Positions 22,476-29,695 of a stretch of 30,189 nucleotides of DNA are shown here, piece after piece. The notes beneath the pieces are model-generated. The model saw only the letters and a program-made list of their open reading frames with translations. It made no database searches and was not told where the DNA came from. A program made the position numbers and the translations under genes. Each line of letters starts with the position of its first letter. Positions within the stretch are counted from its first letter, which is position 1. This DNA comes from a virus: IMG/VR virus record IMGVR_UViG_3300021375_000112, positions 1 through 30,189 of that record. One strand, given 5' to 3'.

Positions 22476-23381
22476 CTAAACTCCTGCTAATATTTTTGTT
22501 TCAAATAAATCTAAATCTTTTTGAGGAATTAAAACAACATCTGATTGTGATTCTGATAATAAAACTTTATAACCTAATTGTTCCCATGTAATACCAGCAT
22601 ATTCTAATACACGATTTACATGTTCATATGATTCTCTGCTCATATTTCTTGCTACTTTAACAAGTTCTTGGTAAGCAGGACTTGTTTTATCCATTTGTGT
22701 TCTCTTTAACATGGCAGGCAATGTTGCGGCATAGTTGCTAATATCAATATTTTGAGATTTCATCCTGGATAATTCATCCACAAATTTTTGTGCGGCTTGT
22801 TCATTACCACCTATAACTTGTTTTTGTAAATATCCCAAATCTGTTTTTGCAATATTTGGTACTGCTTTCTTATCAGGTGCTACTGGATCAAGTTTAGGTT
22901 TACTTCTAATCAAGTTACCTAAGCCTCTTCCTATTCCTGCACCTGCAACTGCACCCATTCTTTTACCTAAGTTTGCATCAGGATCTGCTAACGTTTTTGT
23001 TGCAAGTTGCCCACCCATTGCTTTTGTCAATCTGTCTTTCATTTTAGACATAAAGCCTTGTGGTTGCTTGCCTTTGTTTTGATAGATTTTGTTTAATTCT
23101 TTTGCTTGAGCAGATGTCGGGGAGATTGGTTGTGTCCCAGGTACTGGATTACCTTTTTTATCTACTTCTTGCCAACCCTGTGCAGAATTATTGAATTGTC
23201 TACCATCTGGCAGTTTAACTGATGCTGATTGATAATCTCTAGTGGCCGCTTTTTGTCTAGCCTGTTGAGAATATTTTCCGTCTGCTGTTGCACCTTGTTG
23301 AAAGTTTCTTTTTTGTTTGTTTTTTAAAAACTGTTGTTTAGCCCTACTTTGAGGTGCTTCGAAAATATCACTTAATTTCAT
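22476..23381 (-). CDS. Hypothetical late protein with capsid-targeting-like N-terminus, 301 aa
   Basis: Begins MKLSDIFEAPQSRAKQQ, with I-F-E followed by Ala at 6-9. Residues 10-60 are Gln/Lys/Arg-rich and disordered-looking. The centre has a small glycine-rich stretch (GAVAGAGIGRGLGNLI). The C-terminal third is helical (LGYLQKQVIGGNEQAAQKF, VARNMSRESYEHVNRVLEYA) and ends in a short hydrophobic tail. No family is recognised. The start overlaps the end of the 86-aa gene by 14 nt and has GAGAG as ribosome site. The basic leader and cleavage-like site fit an internal head protein; nothing indicates an enzyme. Confidence 0.75.
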   Translation of the reverse strand: MKLSDIFEAPQSRAKQQFLKNKQKRNFQQGATADGKYSQQARQKAATRDYQSASVKLPDGRQFNNSAQGWQEVDKKGNPVPGTQPISPTSAQAKELNKIYQNKGKQPQGFMSKMKDRLTKAMGGQLATKTLADPDANLGKRMGAVAGAGIGRGLGNLIRSKPKLDPVAPDKKAVPNIAKTDLGYLQKQVIGGNEQAAQKFVDELSRMKSQNIDISNYAATLPAMLKRTQMDKTSPAYQELVKVARNMSRESYEHVNRVLEYAGITWEQLGYKVLLSESQSDVVLIPQKDLDLFETKILAGV

Positions 23382-23628
23382 CGGTGCTCTCTTTAACTAT
23401 TTTCTTGATACCTCGTGAAAATTTCTTAAAGTCACCGCTCTTAAGACTGTTGATAAGTCTTCTTTCTAAATCTAATGCTACATCATCTTCATACAATTCA
23501 TATAATGTTTTTTTAATATTTTCTGCACTAGATACTAAATGCTCAACTCTATTCTCAAGAACATGGTGTTTACTCCTATCAATGCTGATGGAGTTTAATT
23601 CTTCTAATATACTTCTTGTTTTTTTCAC
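23368..23628 (-). CDS. Conserved small helical phage protein, 86 aa
   Basis: The opening TRSILEELNSI...KHHVLENR and the later LERRLINSLKSGDFKKFSRGIKK are familiar to me as a conserved, uncharacterised family next to the helicase gene of T4-like cyanophages. The protein looks all-helical, with charged faces and no cysteines. The start is GTG at 23628, 21 nt downstream of a late octamer, with AGGGA as ribosome site. It is the first gene of the late block right behind the helicase. Role unknown. Confidence 0.82.
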   Translation of the reverse strand: MKKTRSILEELNSISIDRSKHHVLENRVEHLVSSAENIKKTLYELYEDDVALDLERRLINSLKSGDFKKFSRGIKKIVKESTDEIK

Positions 23629-23649
23629 TTTAGTATTCCCTAATACACA

Positions 23650-23657
23650 TATTTATC
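23650..23657 (-). promoter_or_regulatory. Late promoter opening the long late block
   Basis: GATAAATA on the minus strand in the context TAATGATAAATATGTG, located 2 nt beyond the helicase stop codon. It marks the switch from the replication block to the late operon that starts with the 86-aa gene. Confidence 0.75.
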
Positions 23658-23658
23658 A

Positions 23659-25038
23659 TTATATGTCATTTTTCTTAATAAACTCTCTGATGTTTAATGC
23701 CTGGTTTACTGTACTTTGTGCTTTTTCCTCGTCTGCCGCCATTGTATTAGTACGTCTTACTGTTTCTAATACAGAAGAAGTAGTGAGTGTCATTGCATCT
23801 TCATCATCTTCATCTAAATCACTTACTCTAAGTGTATCTGGACAAAACTTCAAGTCTACTTTACTACCAACACCACTACTAGAACGTGTTTTCATAAACT
23901 GTATTTGATATCTACCACGTTCTCTCATAGCATTACTTGTAAAAATACCCACAACATTATCTGCTGTTTGTATTTTACTGATACCACCTGCAATATGATG
24001 GTGGTCAAACTCTATTTCTTCTACTGCACCTCTGTTTAACTGAGATGCTGTTACCATTAAGATACCTTTTTCTACTGCTAAGTTACGCAATTCCTCAGAT
24101 ACATACTTGTCTTTAATAAACAAATCACCCGGACTTACTCTAGCACTAATAGGCATCATCAAATCTAAATAGTCAACCAGTAAGCAATCCACTTTTACAT
24201 CAGTGTTTATTTCATATTCTCTAACAAATGCCCTAATATCGTTTGTTGTAACACCATTACTCATTTGTTTTACTCTAAACTTACCAGCACTCTTAGACTT
24301 CATCTTAACTTTTAAGTGTACATCATCCATATTACGCATAATTTCTTTAGTGCCATATTCACTAACCATTGCATCTAGACGCATACTAATAAGTTGTTCA
24401 CTTAACTCTAAACTAATATAAACAACGTTAAGTCCTGCTAATGCCCAATTGACACCTAAGTTCTGTAAGAACAAACTTTTACCTGCGCCTGAGCCTCCTG
24501 CGAATATTGTGATTTCTCCTCTGTTCAGACCACCGTAAAGTTTCTGATCGAACATTTTCCACCCTGTTGGTGTTGCTCCTGCTTGGTCTTTTATCCACTG
24601 TAATCTCTCTTTTGGATTGTCAAAGTAATCTAGTCCTAAATCTTTTACAAGCCCTACTTGACTTGCGTCTTTAATTTTAGTTTCTACGGCACCGTAATCA
24701 CCTTTTTCTAAATCATCTGTGCTATCAAGTATTGCTTTTTCCAATGCTTTGTGTCTACAAAAAGTTTCTAGGCTATCTAAAAACCATTCAATATGATTAT
24801 CGGTAATGTTTTCTACACGTTCTAAGTCTACATTAGTTGTTGCACTGATTTGATCAATAGTAGGTATACTATTATATTCTGTTGTGTGATCTTTTAAGAA
24901 CTTCACTGCATCTTGAAACTTCTTATTAAACATGTAAGGTTCAACAATATTGTTTACCCTCACAAAAAGTTCAGGATCGCTTACTAAAAAACGTAAAAAT
25001 AGTTCTTGTACTTCTTCTGTGTATTCTTGTCTATCCAT
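23659..25038 (-). CDS. Replicative DNA helicase, DnaB/T4 gp41 family
   Basis: The hexameric helicase that unwinds DNA ahead of the phage replisome. The N-terminal helical domain (1-150) is followed by a RecA-type ATPase core: GWKMFDQKLYGGLNRGEITI (159-178), Walker A GGSGAGKS (181-188), a YISLELSEQ block (207-215), Walker B VDCLLVDYLDLM (283-294), and TASQLNRGAVEEIEFDHHHI with the H4-type Gln. The length of 459 aa is normal for gp41. The expected partner, primase, is encoded three genes upstream, separated by two SGNH genes. The ATG overlaps the end of nothing upstream but shares 8 nt with the SGNH stop at 25031. Confidence 0.95.
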   Translation of the reverse strand: MDRQEYTEEVQELFLRFLVSDPELFVRVNNIVEPYMFNKKFQDAVKFLKDHTTEYNSIPTIDQISATTNVDLERVENITDNHIEWFLDSLETFCRHKALEKAILDSTDDLEKGDYGAVETKIKDASQVGLVKDLGLDYFDNPKERLQWIKDQAGATPTGWKMFDQKLYGGLNRGEITIFAGGSGAGKSLFLQNLGVNWALAGLNVVYISLELSEQLISMRLDAMVSEYGTKEIMRNMDDVHLKVKMKSKSAGKFRVKQMSNGVTTNDIRAFVREYEINTDVKVDCLLVDYLDLMMPISARVSPGDLFIKDKYVSEELRNLAVEKGILMVTASQLNRGAVEEIEFDHHHIAGGISKIQTADNVVGIFTSNAMRERGRYQIQFMKTRSSSGVGSKVDLKFCPDTLRVSDLDEDDEDAMTLTTSSVLETVRRTNTMAADEEKAQSTVNQALNIREFIKKNDI

Positions 25039-25753
25039 ATATTTTACCTATTTGTTGCCAAAAGGATTGTGCTAATAATTTATGACCTTTTTCATTAGGA
25101 TGTGTGTCATCTTGGCTAATTATATATTCCAAATTGTTGTTTAACATATTTGCAATTGATAGTTTTGTCCAGTTATTTTTATTTACTGCACTTTCTAAAA
25201 TATGTATAATTGGTTGTTTTTGCGGACTATACATATGAGTAAACATATTACCTGCTATATGACTATCTGGACCCATACTAGTAAACAAATATTTAATGTT
25301 ATGTTGTTCAAAGTAGTTTTGTAATATCAGTATGTTCTTCAAAGTACTTAGTCTGTAATCAGTGATAGATTGCAAGTACATCATATCTTCAGTTGCCGCA
25401 TTAGAAATATGTACTAAATCTTTATCACGTGTTGTTGAACCTTTTTCAACAATAATATTCATTGATAAGTCTTCTGCAGAATTGTTATTTAAAACTGTAG
25501 TACCACCAATCCATTCTTTTAAGTTTGCATTATAATATTCCTTGCGGAACAAACTAGTCCATTGTATTACCGCCATGTAATTGCTCATGTCATTTTTACT
25601 GCAAAAATCTAGAGTAGTTCTCACTATCCTGTCATTACTACCTCCGGCCATTGATAAATTATGTACTTCTACAAACATGCCATTTTCTACTAGTTGCTGT
25701 GGCCATGTATTATCACCGTCAGTAAAACTACAACCATTTGCTAATAACTTCAT
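25031..25753 (-). CDS. SGNH-hydrolase-like protein A of a tandem pair, 240 aa
   Basis: An SGNH-fold hydrolase candidate. Block I is NGCSFTDG (6-13), where GCS replaces the usual GDS and Ser9 is the likely nucleophile. Block II is AGGSNDRI (36-43). IQWTSLFR stands where block III normally has an Asn. The C-terminal DDTHPNEKGH (215-224) supplies the Asp and His. It is a clear paralog of the next gene upstream, sharing GGSNDRI.RTT, IQWTS..R.E.YN, TSM and HPN..GH. The end of the helicase start overlaps its stop by 8 nt. It probably acts on an ester; substrate unknown. Confidence 0.8.
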   Translation of the reverse strand: MKLLANGCSFTDGDNTWPQQLVENGMFVEVHNLSMAGGSNDRIVRTTLDFCSKNDMSNYMAVIQWTSLFRKEYYNANLKEWIGGTTVLNNNSAEDLSMNIIVEKGSTTRDKDLVHISNAATEDMMYLQSITDYRLSTLKNILILQNYFEQHNIKYLFTSMGPDSHIAGNMFTHMYSPQKQPIIHILESAVNKNNWTKLSIANMLNNNLEYIISQDDTHPNEKGHKLLAQSFWQQIGKIYG

Positions 25754-26550
25754 ATGTAGTTCCTCTTAGACAGTTCACTTACTATTGCTTCACTTATTAG
25801 TCTATGACCCTCTTGGTTAGGATGGTGATCATTTTCACTGACGTAATTAGCACCCATATATCCTGTAAAAGGCTGTGCTGTCCAACTAGATTTATCTAAA
25901 ATATTTTTTAAATCTATTTCTAATTTTGAAGGCGGTGTTTCTATAATGTCAATACTCATATAATCTTGGGCATTTACAATATGATTGTAAAAAGACATTG
26001 ATGTAAATAAAAATGGAATATTATTGCTTTTAAAATATTGCTCTAACACATATACATTTTTATAAAATTGTATTTGATAATCATTGAGAGATTTTAAAAA
26101 CATAAGTTGTTGCTGTGAAGCATTTGATATTTTACTGTATGCTTTATGATTTCTAAATTTTTCTAATGCTAATCCATCGTCCATGTGTATGTTTACTGTT
26201 AGGTCTTCATCTTTAATACCTCTAGACAAAGATGAATGTATAGATGTAGTTGTATTGTTGCATATTCCTAACCATGTTTTAAATAGTTCGTTGTATACTT
26301 CAAATCTTATTGGCGATGTCCATTGAATAATAGCAATGGTGTCTACTGGACCTTTACTAAAATATTCCATTGTTGTTCTAAGTATTCTATCATTACTGCC
26401 ACCAGCAAGAGCATAGTTTGTAACTTTATCAAACTTATCTGCTATCTGATTTGACCAAACATAATCAAGTGGAGGCGTAAGATTTCCTTGCTCGTCATGT
26501 ACTTCACCATGCCCAGCACTAAAACTACAGCCGTTTACAAATAAATTCAT
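25750..26550 (-). CDS. SGNH-hydrolase-like protein B of a tandem pair, 266 aa
   Basis: Paralog of the 240-aa protein just downstream. Block I is NGCSFSAG (6-13, Ser9), block II AGGSNDRIL, then IQWTSPIRFEVYN, LFTSMSF and the C-terminal NDHHPNQEGH (240-249). It has an extra loop of about 15 residues after block I (HGEVHDEQGNLTPPLDYVW). It shares 4-nt overlaps with both the primase upstream and paralog A downstream, so all four genes from primase to helicase are translated as one coupled set. Function in a replication block is unexplained. Confidence 0.8.
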   Translation of the reverse strand: MNLFVNGCSFSAGHGEVHDEQGNLTPPLDYVWSNQIADKFDKVTNYALAGGSNDRILRTTMEYFSKGPVDTIAIIQWTSPIRFEVYNELFKTWLGICNNTTTSIHSSLSRGIKDEDLTVNIHMDDGLALEKFRNHKAYSKISNASQQQLMFLKSLNDYQIQFYKNVYVLEQYFKSNNIPFLFTSMSFYNHIVNAQDYMSIDIIETPPSKLEIDLKNILDKSSWTAQPFTGYMGANYVSENDHHPNQEGHRLISEAIVSELSKRNYI

Positions 26551-27527
26551 AACATTTTTGCCTGTACTTGAATTTTAATTTTATTATCTGTTGCATTATC
26601 AACAATACTCTTTACTGTAAGTAATCTACCATACATATCAACAGCATCAGCGGCATCTTTAATACTAGGTGCCCAACTTGGGAAACTAACTTCCCAACCC
26701 AGTTCAACTGCTTGATCAATAAGTTCTTTACCAGCACTATCTCTGTCAGGACAAAGTATAACACGTTTGTTTAGTTTGTCAATTAAATGTGCTTGTTCAC
26801 TAGTAACACCATTACCTAGCACACTAATACCATCGACAAGGATTGCATCAAACACACCTTCAGTTACTATTACAAAATCTCTATTGCTTTGCACAAATTG
26901 ATCAAGGTTAAATACATAACCACTTTGCATGTTAAGTAAATATTTAGGGGTTTCCTTGTCCGGTGGATTTACATGTCTACCAGTCCAGCCTACTAATTGA
27001 TTATTGTACATAAAAGGCACAACTAATCTTGAATTGTAAAGTTTGTTATCAATAAACAATAATGGATAGTTTCCTAACAATCCTCGTTCAATAGCATATT
27101 GTTTTACCTTATGTGTATCATCTAAATTTTCTACTAGTTGTACTGTGTCTGGTAAAGACACTATATCAAAATTAGATGCACTATAAACATAACTGTCAAT
27201 GTTTTCATCTATGTCTAATTCATCACCATGCTTCATTAAAGCCAATACAACTTCATGTATATCTTTAGTTGATGCACCTAATGTTTCACATAACTTTTTG
27301 TACTTGCCTCCAAGTCTTGGACTTGGGCTCCAGCCTGTTGTGAAATTACAATTAAAACAATGAAAACTTACTTTGCTATTGTTTTGTATTACACCACCAC
27401 GTTTACGTTTATCACTACACATAGGGCAATTAAACGTAACCCAACCACTGGGCGTTTTGCCAGAGTTCAACGGAATTCTATCTAATAGAAGTCTATGTAC
27501 TAATTCTACAAGGTCGTGATGATGCAT
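26547..27527 (-). CDS. DNA primase, T4 gp61 type
   Basis: Makes RNA primers for lagging-strand synthesis with the helicase. An N-terminal zinc ribbon has Cys34, Cys37, Cys57 and Cys60 (FNCPMCSDK ... HCFNCNF). The catalytic TOPRIM region has FVIVTEGVFDAILVDG (Glu223) and CPDRDSAGK (Asp261, Asp263). A middle segment SRLVVPFMYNNQLVGWTGRH is typical of DnaG/gp61 RNA-polymerase domains. 326 aa is normal for the phage type. The ATG at 27527 is only 6 nt past the -10 of a sigma70-type promoter, so the message is probably leaderless; no in-frame Met occurs until residue 36. Confidence 0.93.
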   Translation of the reverse strand: MHHHDLVELVHRLLLDRIPLNSGKTPSGWVTFNCPMCSDKRKRGGVIQNNSKVSFHCFNCNFTTGWSPSPRLGGKYKKLCETLGASTKDIHEVVLALMKHGDELDIDENIDSYVYSASNFDIVSLPDTVQLVENLDDTHKVKQYAIERGLLGNYPLLFIDNKLYNSRLVVPFMYNNQLVGWTGRHVNPPDKETPKYLLNMQSGYVFNLDQFVQSNRDFVIVTEGVFDAILVDGISVLGNGVTSEQAHLIDKLNKRVILCPDRDSAGKELIDQAVELGWEVSFPSWAPSIKDAADAVDMYGRLLTVKSIVDNATDNKIKIQVQAKML

Positions 27528-27533
27528 AGTAGT

Positions 27534-27561
27534 ATTATAGCATCTTTACTGTAAAAGTCAA
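27534..27561 (-). promoter_or_regulatory. Sigma70-type promoter of the primase-helicase operon
   Basis: On the minus strand TTGACT (27561-27556), 16-nt spacer, TATAAT (27539-27534). It begins directly after the stop codon of the upstream virion gene. The -10 box ends 6 nt before the primase ATG, which places the transcript start at or next to the start codon. Confidence 0.75.
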
Positions 27562-28392
27562 CTAGTTTCTAAGTAAAACTTTGTTGATTGTTCCGGCTGT
27601 TGGTTCTGCTTTTATTCTGATCCAATTAGTGTTTACAGTAAAGTTAAACGGGTCAACTCCATTGTATGCATCTGTGTACGGTACAAATGGTTGTCCGGCA
27701 TCACCTTGAACATTTATATTGTACCAATCTGATTCTTGTGTAGGTGCTGTTTCTAATGCACTACCTTGAACAAAAACGTTGCCAACAAAATTAGTTAAAT
27801 AAAGTGCTAATGTATGCCTACTATGTTGATAATTGCTATCTTGATTTCCATACATTGCTGAACTAACAAATACATTAGAAGCATCACCTTGATCAGTGTT
27901 GCCTGTTTGAGTAAATGTTTTTTCTTGAGTGGGGATTGGTTCATATTCCAAACTACTCAAAACTTCCAAGTCAGTAATTATCCTATCGTTTTGATTTGCA
28001 TATAAAGGATATTCTGTTACACCATCTGAGCTCTCACTAATAGCAATTTGGTATAAGCCTTTATTTAGATTCTTAAGATCACCAATTACTAAATCCAGTG
28101 TTGCTTCTCCGCTACTGCCACCACTAACCAAAGTAAGTTGCTTATGCAATACTCTACGTTTTGTATTAGGGTTTATGACACTTGCATACAATGTTTTACC
28201 ACTAAGGCTTTGTAATACTCTATCTCTATTTCTTACAAAGAAACTTAATGTGTTATTAAATCCTTTATGTACTACTAATTTTTTCTGATTCATAGGTCTA
28301 TTATCCACTTTTATGCCTTCACTGGTAAGTACCAAATCAATATTTTGCATATCATTTAGTATATATAATGTGTGACTACTTGCGTGAGACAT
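27562..28392 (-). CDS. Baseplate/fibre-type virion protein, 276 aa
   Basis: Residues about 30-135 look like the N-terminal beta domain of baseplate upper proteins (BppU type): KLVVHKGFNNTLSFFVRNRD, LYASVINPNTKRRVLHKQLT, ATLDLVIGDLKNLNKGLYQI. The second half is another beta-rich domain (ALYLTNFVGNVFVQGSAL, WYNINVQGDAGQPFVPYTDA, NWIRIKAEPTAGTINKVLLR) with the make-up of a fibre or carbohydrate-binding module. A late octamer lies 24 nt before the ATG. It stands alone between early-type genes, which is unusual for a structural gene. The exact position in the virion cannot be told. Confidence 0.68.
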   Translation of the reverse strand: MSHASSHTLYILNDMQNIDLVLTSEGIKVDNRPMNQKKLVVHKGFNNTLSFFVRNRDRVLQSLSGKTLYASVINPNTKRRVLHKQLTLVSGGSSGEATLDLVIGDLKNLNKGLYQIAISESSDGVTEYPLYANQNDRIITDLEVLSSLEYEPIPTQEKTFTQTGNTDQGDASNVFVSSAMYGNQDSNYQHSRHTLALYLTNFVGNVFVQGSALETAPTQESDWYNINVQGDAGQPFVPYTDAYNGVDPFNFTVNTNWIRIKAEPTAGTINKVLLRN

Positions 28393-28416
28393 AATTTTTT
28401 ATCCATTCATTTATTG

Positions 28417-28424
28417 TATTTATC
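28417..28424 (-). promoter_or_regulatory. Late promoter of the baseplate-type gene
   Basis: GATAAATA on the minus strand in the context TCTAGATAAATACAAT. It faces away from the plus-strand octamer at 28434-28441, so the 55-nt intergenic stretch is a divergent late promoter pair. Confidence 0.75.
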
Positions 28425-28433
28425 TAGAATCCG

Positions 28434-28441
28434 TATAAATA
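28434..28441 (+). promoter_or_regulatory. Late promoter of the only plus-strand gene
   Basis: TATAAATA, identical to the T4 late consensus, then TCTACG and ATG. The 6-nt spacing again implies a leaderless transcript. Confidence 0.7.
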
Positions 28442-28447
28442 TCTACG

Positions 28448-28819
28448 ATGACTAATGAGAATAAACTACAAAAAAAATTTCCATTTCTAACAGGCATCCA
28501 ATACAACACAATAGAATATGTTGGTATAGTACAAAATACTGACAACCAAATCATTAGTTTTTATGATATTGACATGTGTCGTAATGATGTTGAAAAGAAA
28601 CTAATGCTTGAATACGGTGATTTATGGTGGTGGGAATCAAACAGACAATTACCTATAGACGTATTTTTATTTCAAGAAATGCAAAATTTTAGGCATTGTG
28701 TTAAAACTTTTATACTAAAAGAAACGGAAATTTTATTTGGACCTACAATAAGTATGCAAAACATACTTAAAAAACGAATAAAAAGACGAAGTATTCAATT
28801 AGTTAAGAAAACTGATTAG
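28448..28819 (+). CDS. Hypothetical protein on the opposite strand, 123 aa
   Basis: The sole gene read rightward. No named family; the block YGDLWWWESNRQLPIDVFLF (about 56-75) and the end KKRIKRRSIQLVKK look like a recurring uncharacterised family of marine T4-like phages, from memory. It is soluble-looking, aromatic-rich in the middle and basic at the C-terminus. A TATAAATA octamer stands 6 nt before the ATG. Its 3' end overlaps the convergent DnaE-like gene by 17 nt with no terminator visible between them, so transcripts from the two strands could run into each other. Confidence 0.8.
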   Translation: MTNENKLQKKFPFLTGIQYNTIEYVGIVQNTDNQIISFYDIDMCRNDVEKKLMLEYGDLWWWESNRQLPIDVFLFQEMQNFRHCVKTFILKETEILFGPTISMQNILKKRIKRRSIQLVKKTD

Positions 28820-29381
28820 CCTGCTCACAAATTAAATTTAACTGAACAATAATAGCAACTGCATAACCTACGGCATGACTTTTCTTGAAAAAGTATTCAT
28901 CTGTCTTTTCCCATACTTCTTTTTCAATTACTTCCCATGTGTTTCCTACCAGATACCGTTTACCTGGCCTAATCATTGCAAGTATCATTGCTAATTGTTC
29001 AATGCTAGTAGGCATGTGTTGTTTAACAATATCATAATGTTTGTTTATATGGAATAGTTGATCTACTATTTCTTTATGACCAAATAGTTCCCATAAAGGT
29101 TCAGTGTCTATCAATCTATCTAAGTGTGCTTCACTCTCAACACTTTCATATACATGGTTGTTAAGTACATCAAGTTTAAAATAACCCAACTTTTCTGCTT
29201 CTTTATGATCTATTGTGCTGAAGCCTTCTAGTGGAAAATGTGGTATAGGCTGTAAATATACACCTGTATTATGTTTATCAAATGATTCTTCTCTTTTAAT
29301 ACTTGCAGGTATATGATCGATGAACTTTAACAGTTCATCTCTGTTTGCCATATCTATATCTACATCAAAATCTATTTTCAT
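28803..29381 (-). CDS. Miniature DNA polymerase III alpha (DnaE)-like protein, 192 aa
   Basis: Aligns in order with separated blocks of E. coli DnaE. IDFDVDIDMANRD (3-15) corresponds to PDFDVDFCMEKRD with catalytic Asp401/403. KHNTGVYLQP (36-45) corresponds to KHAGGVVIAP. DHKEAEKLGYFKLDVLN (58-74) corresponds to the segment with FDFLG, so Asp71 matches Asp555. SIEQLAMILAMIRPGK (126-141) corresponds to the ALFRPGP block, and YFFKKSHAVGYA (163-174) to YGFNKSHSAAYA. All three palm carboxylates are therefore kept, while PHP, thumb, beta-binding and OB parts and long inter-block stretches are missing. The function of so small a version is unknown. The gene overlaps its upstream neighbour by 4 nt. 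Confidence 0.78.
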   Translation of the reverse strand: MKIDFDVDIDMANRDELLKFIDHIPASIKREESFDKHNTGVYLQPIPHFPLEGFSTIDHKEAEKLGYFKLDVLNNHVYESVESEAHLDRLIDTEPLWELFGHKEIVDQLFHINKHYDIVKQHMPTSIEQLAMILAMIRPGKRYLVGNTWEVIEKEVWEKTDEYFFKKSHAVGYAVAIIVQLNLICEQANQFS

Positions 29382-29695
29382 TTCATTTTATCAAACATCT
29401 GTTGTGCATTATAACATTCTTTTAGAGGATTGTCATCCTCTAAATCTTCAATCACTTTAAGTAATGCATTTAACTTTCTTAATTTTTCTTCTGTAATTAC
29501 TTCATTGCCAACAGTAATAGAAGTATCTACTTTATATCCATCATAATCTAATGTAATATTTTTTGATGTATCTAAAGTATATGTTGTTGCAATGTTATCA
29601 TAATCATTTAAAGTAACAGTAATATTATCAACATCGCAATCATTATTCATAGTAGTGTAAATTGGACCATTGTAAATATCATCTAGACTTTTCAT
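29378..29695 (-). CDS. Hypothetical acidic protein, 105 aa
   Basis: Family not recognised. Residues 15-60 are a run of short beta strands rich in Asp, Asn and Thr (NNDCDVDNITVTLNDYDN, ATTYTLDTSKNITLDYDG). The last 40 residues are helical and acidic (EEKLRKLNALLKVIEDLED). It overlaps thyX upstream and the DnaE-like gene downstream by 4 nt each (ATGA), so the three are translated together. No membrane segment or metal-binding motif is visible. Confidence 0.75.
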   Translation of the reverse strand: MKSLDDIYNGPIYTTMNNDCDVDNITVTLNDYDNIATTYTLDTSKNITLDYDGYKVDTSITVGNEVITEEKLRKLNALLKVIEDLEDDNPLKECYNAQQMFDKMK

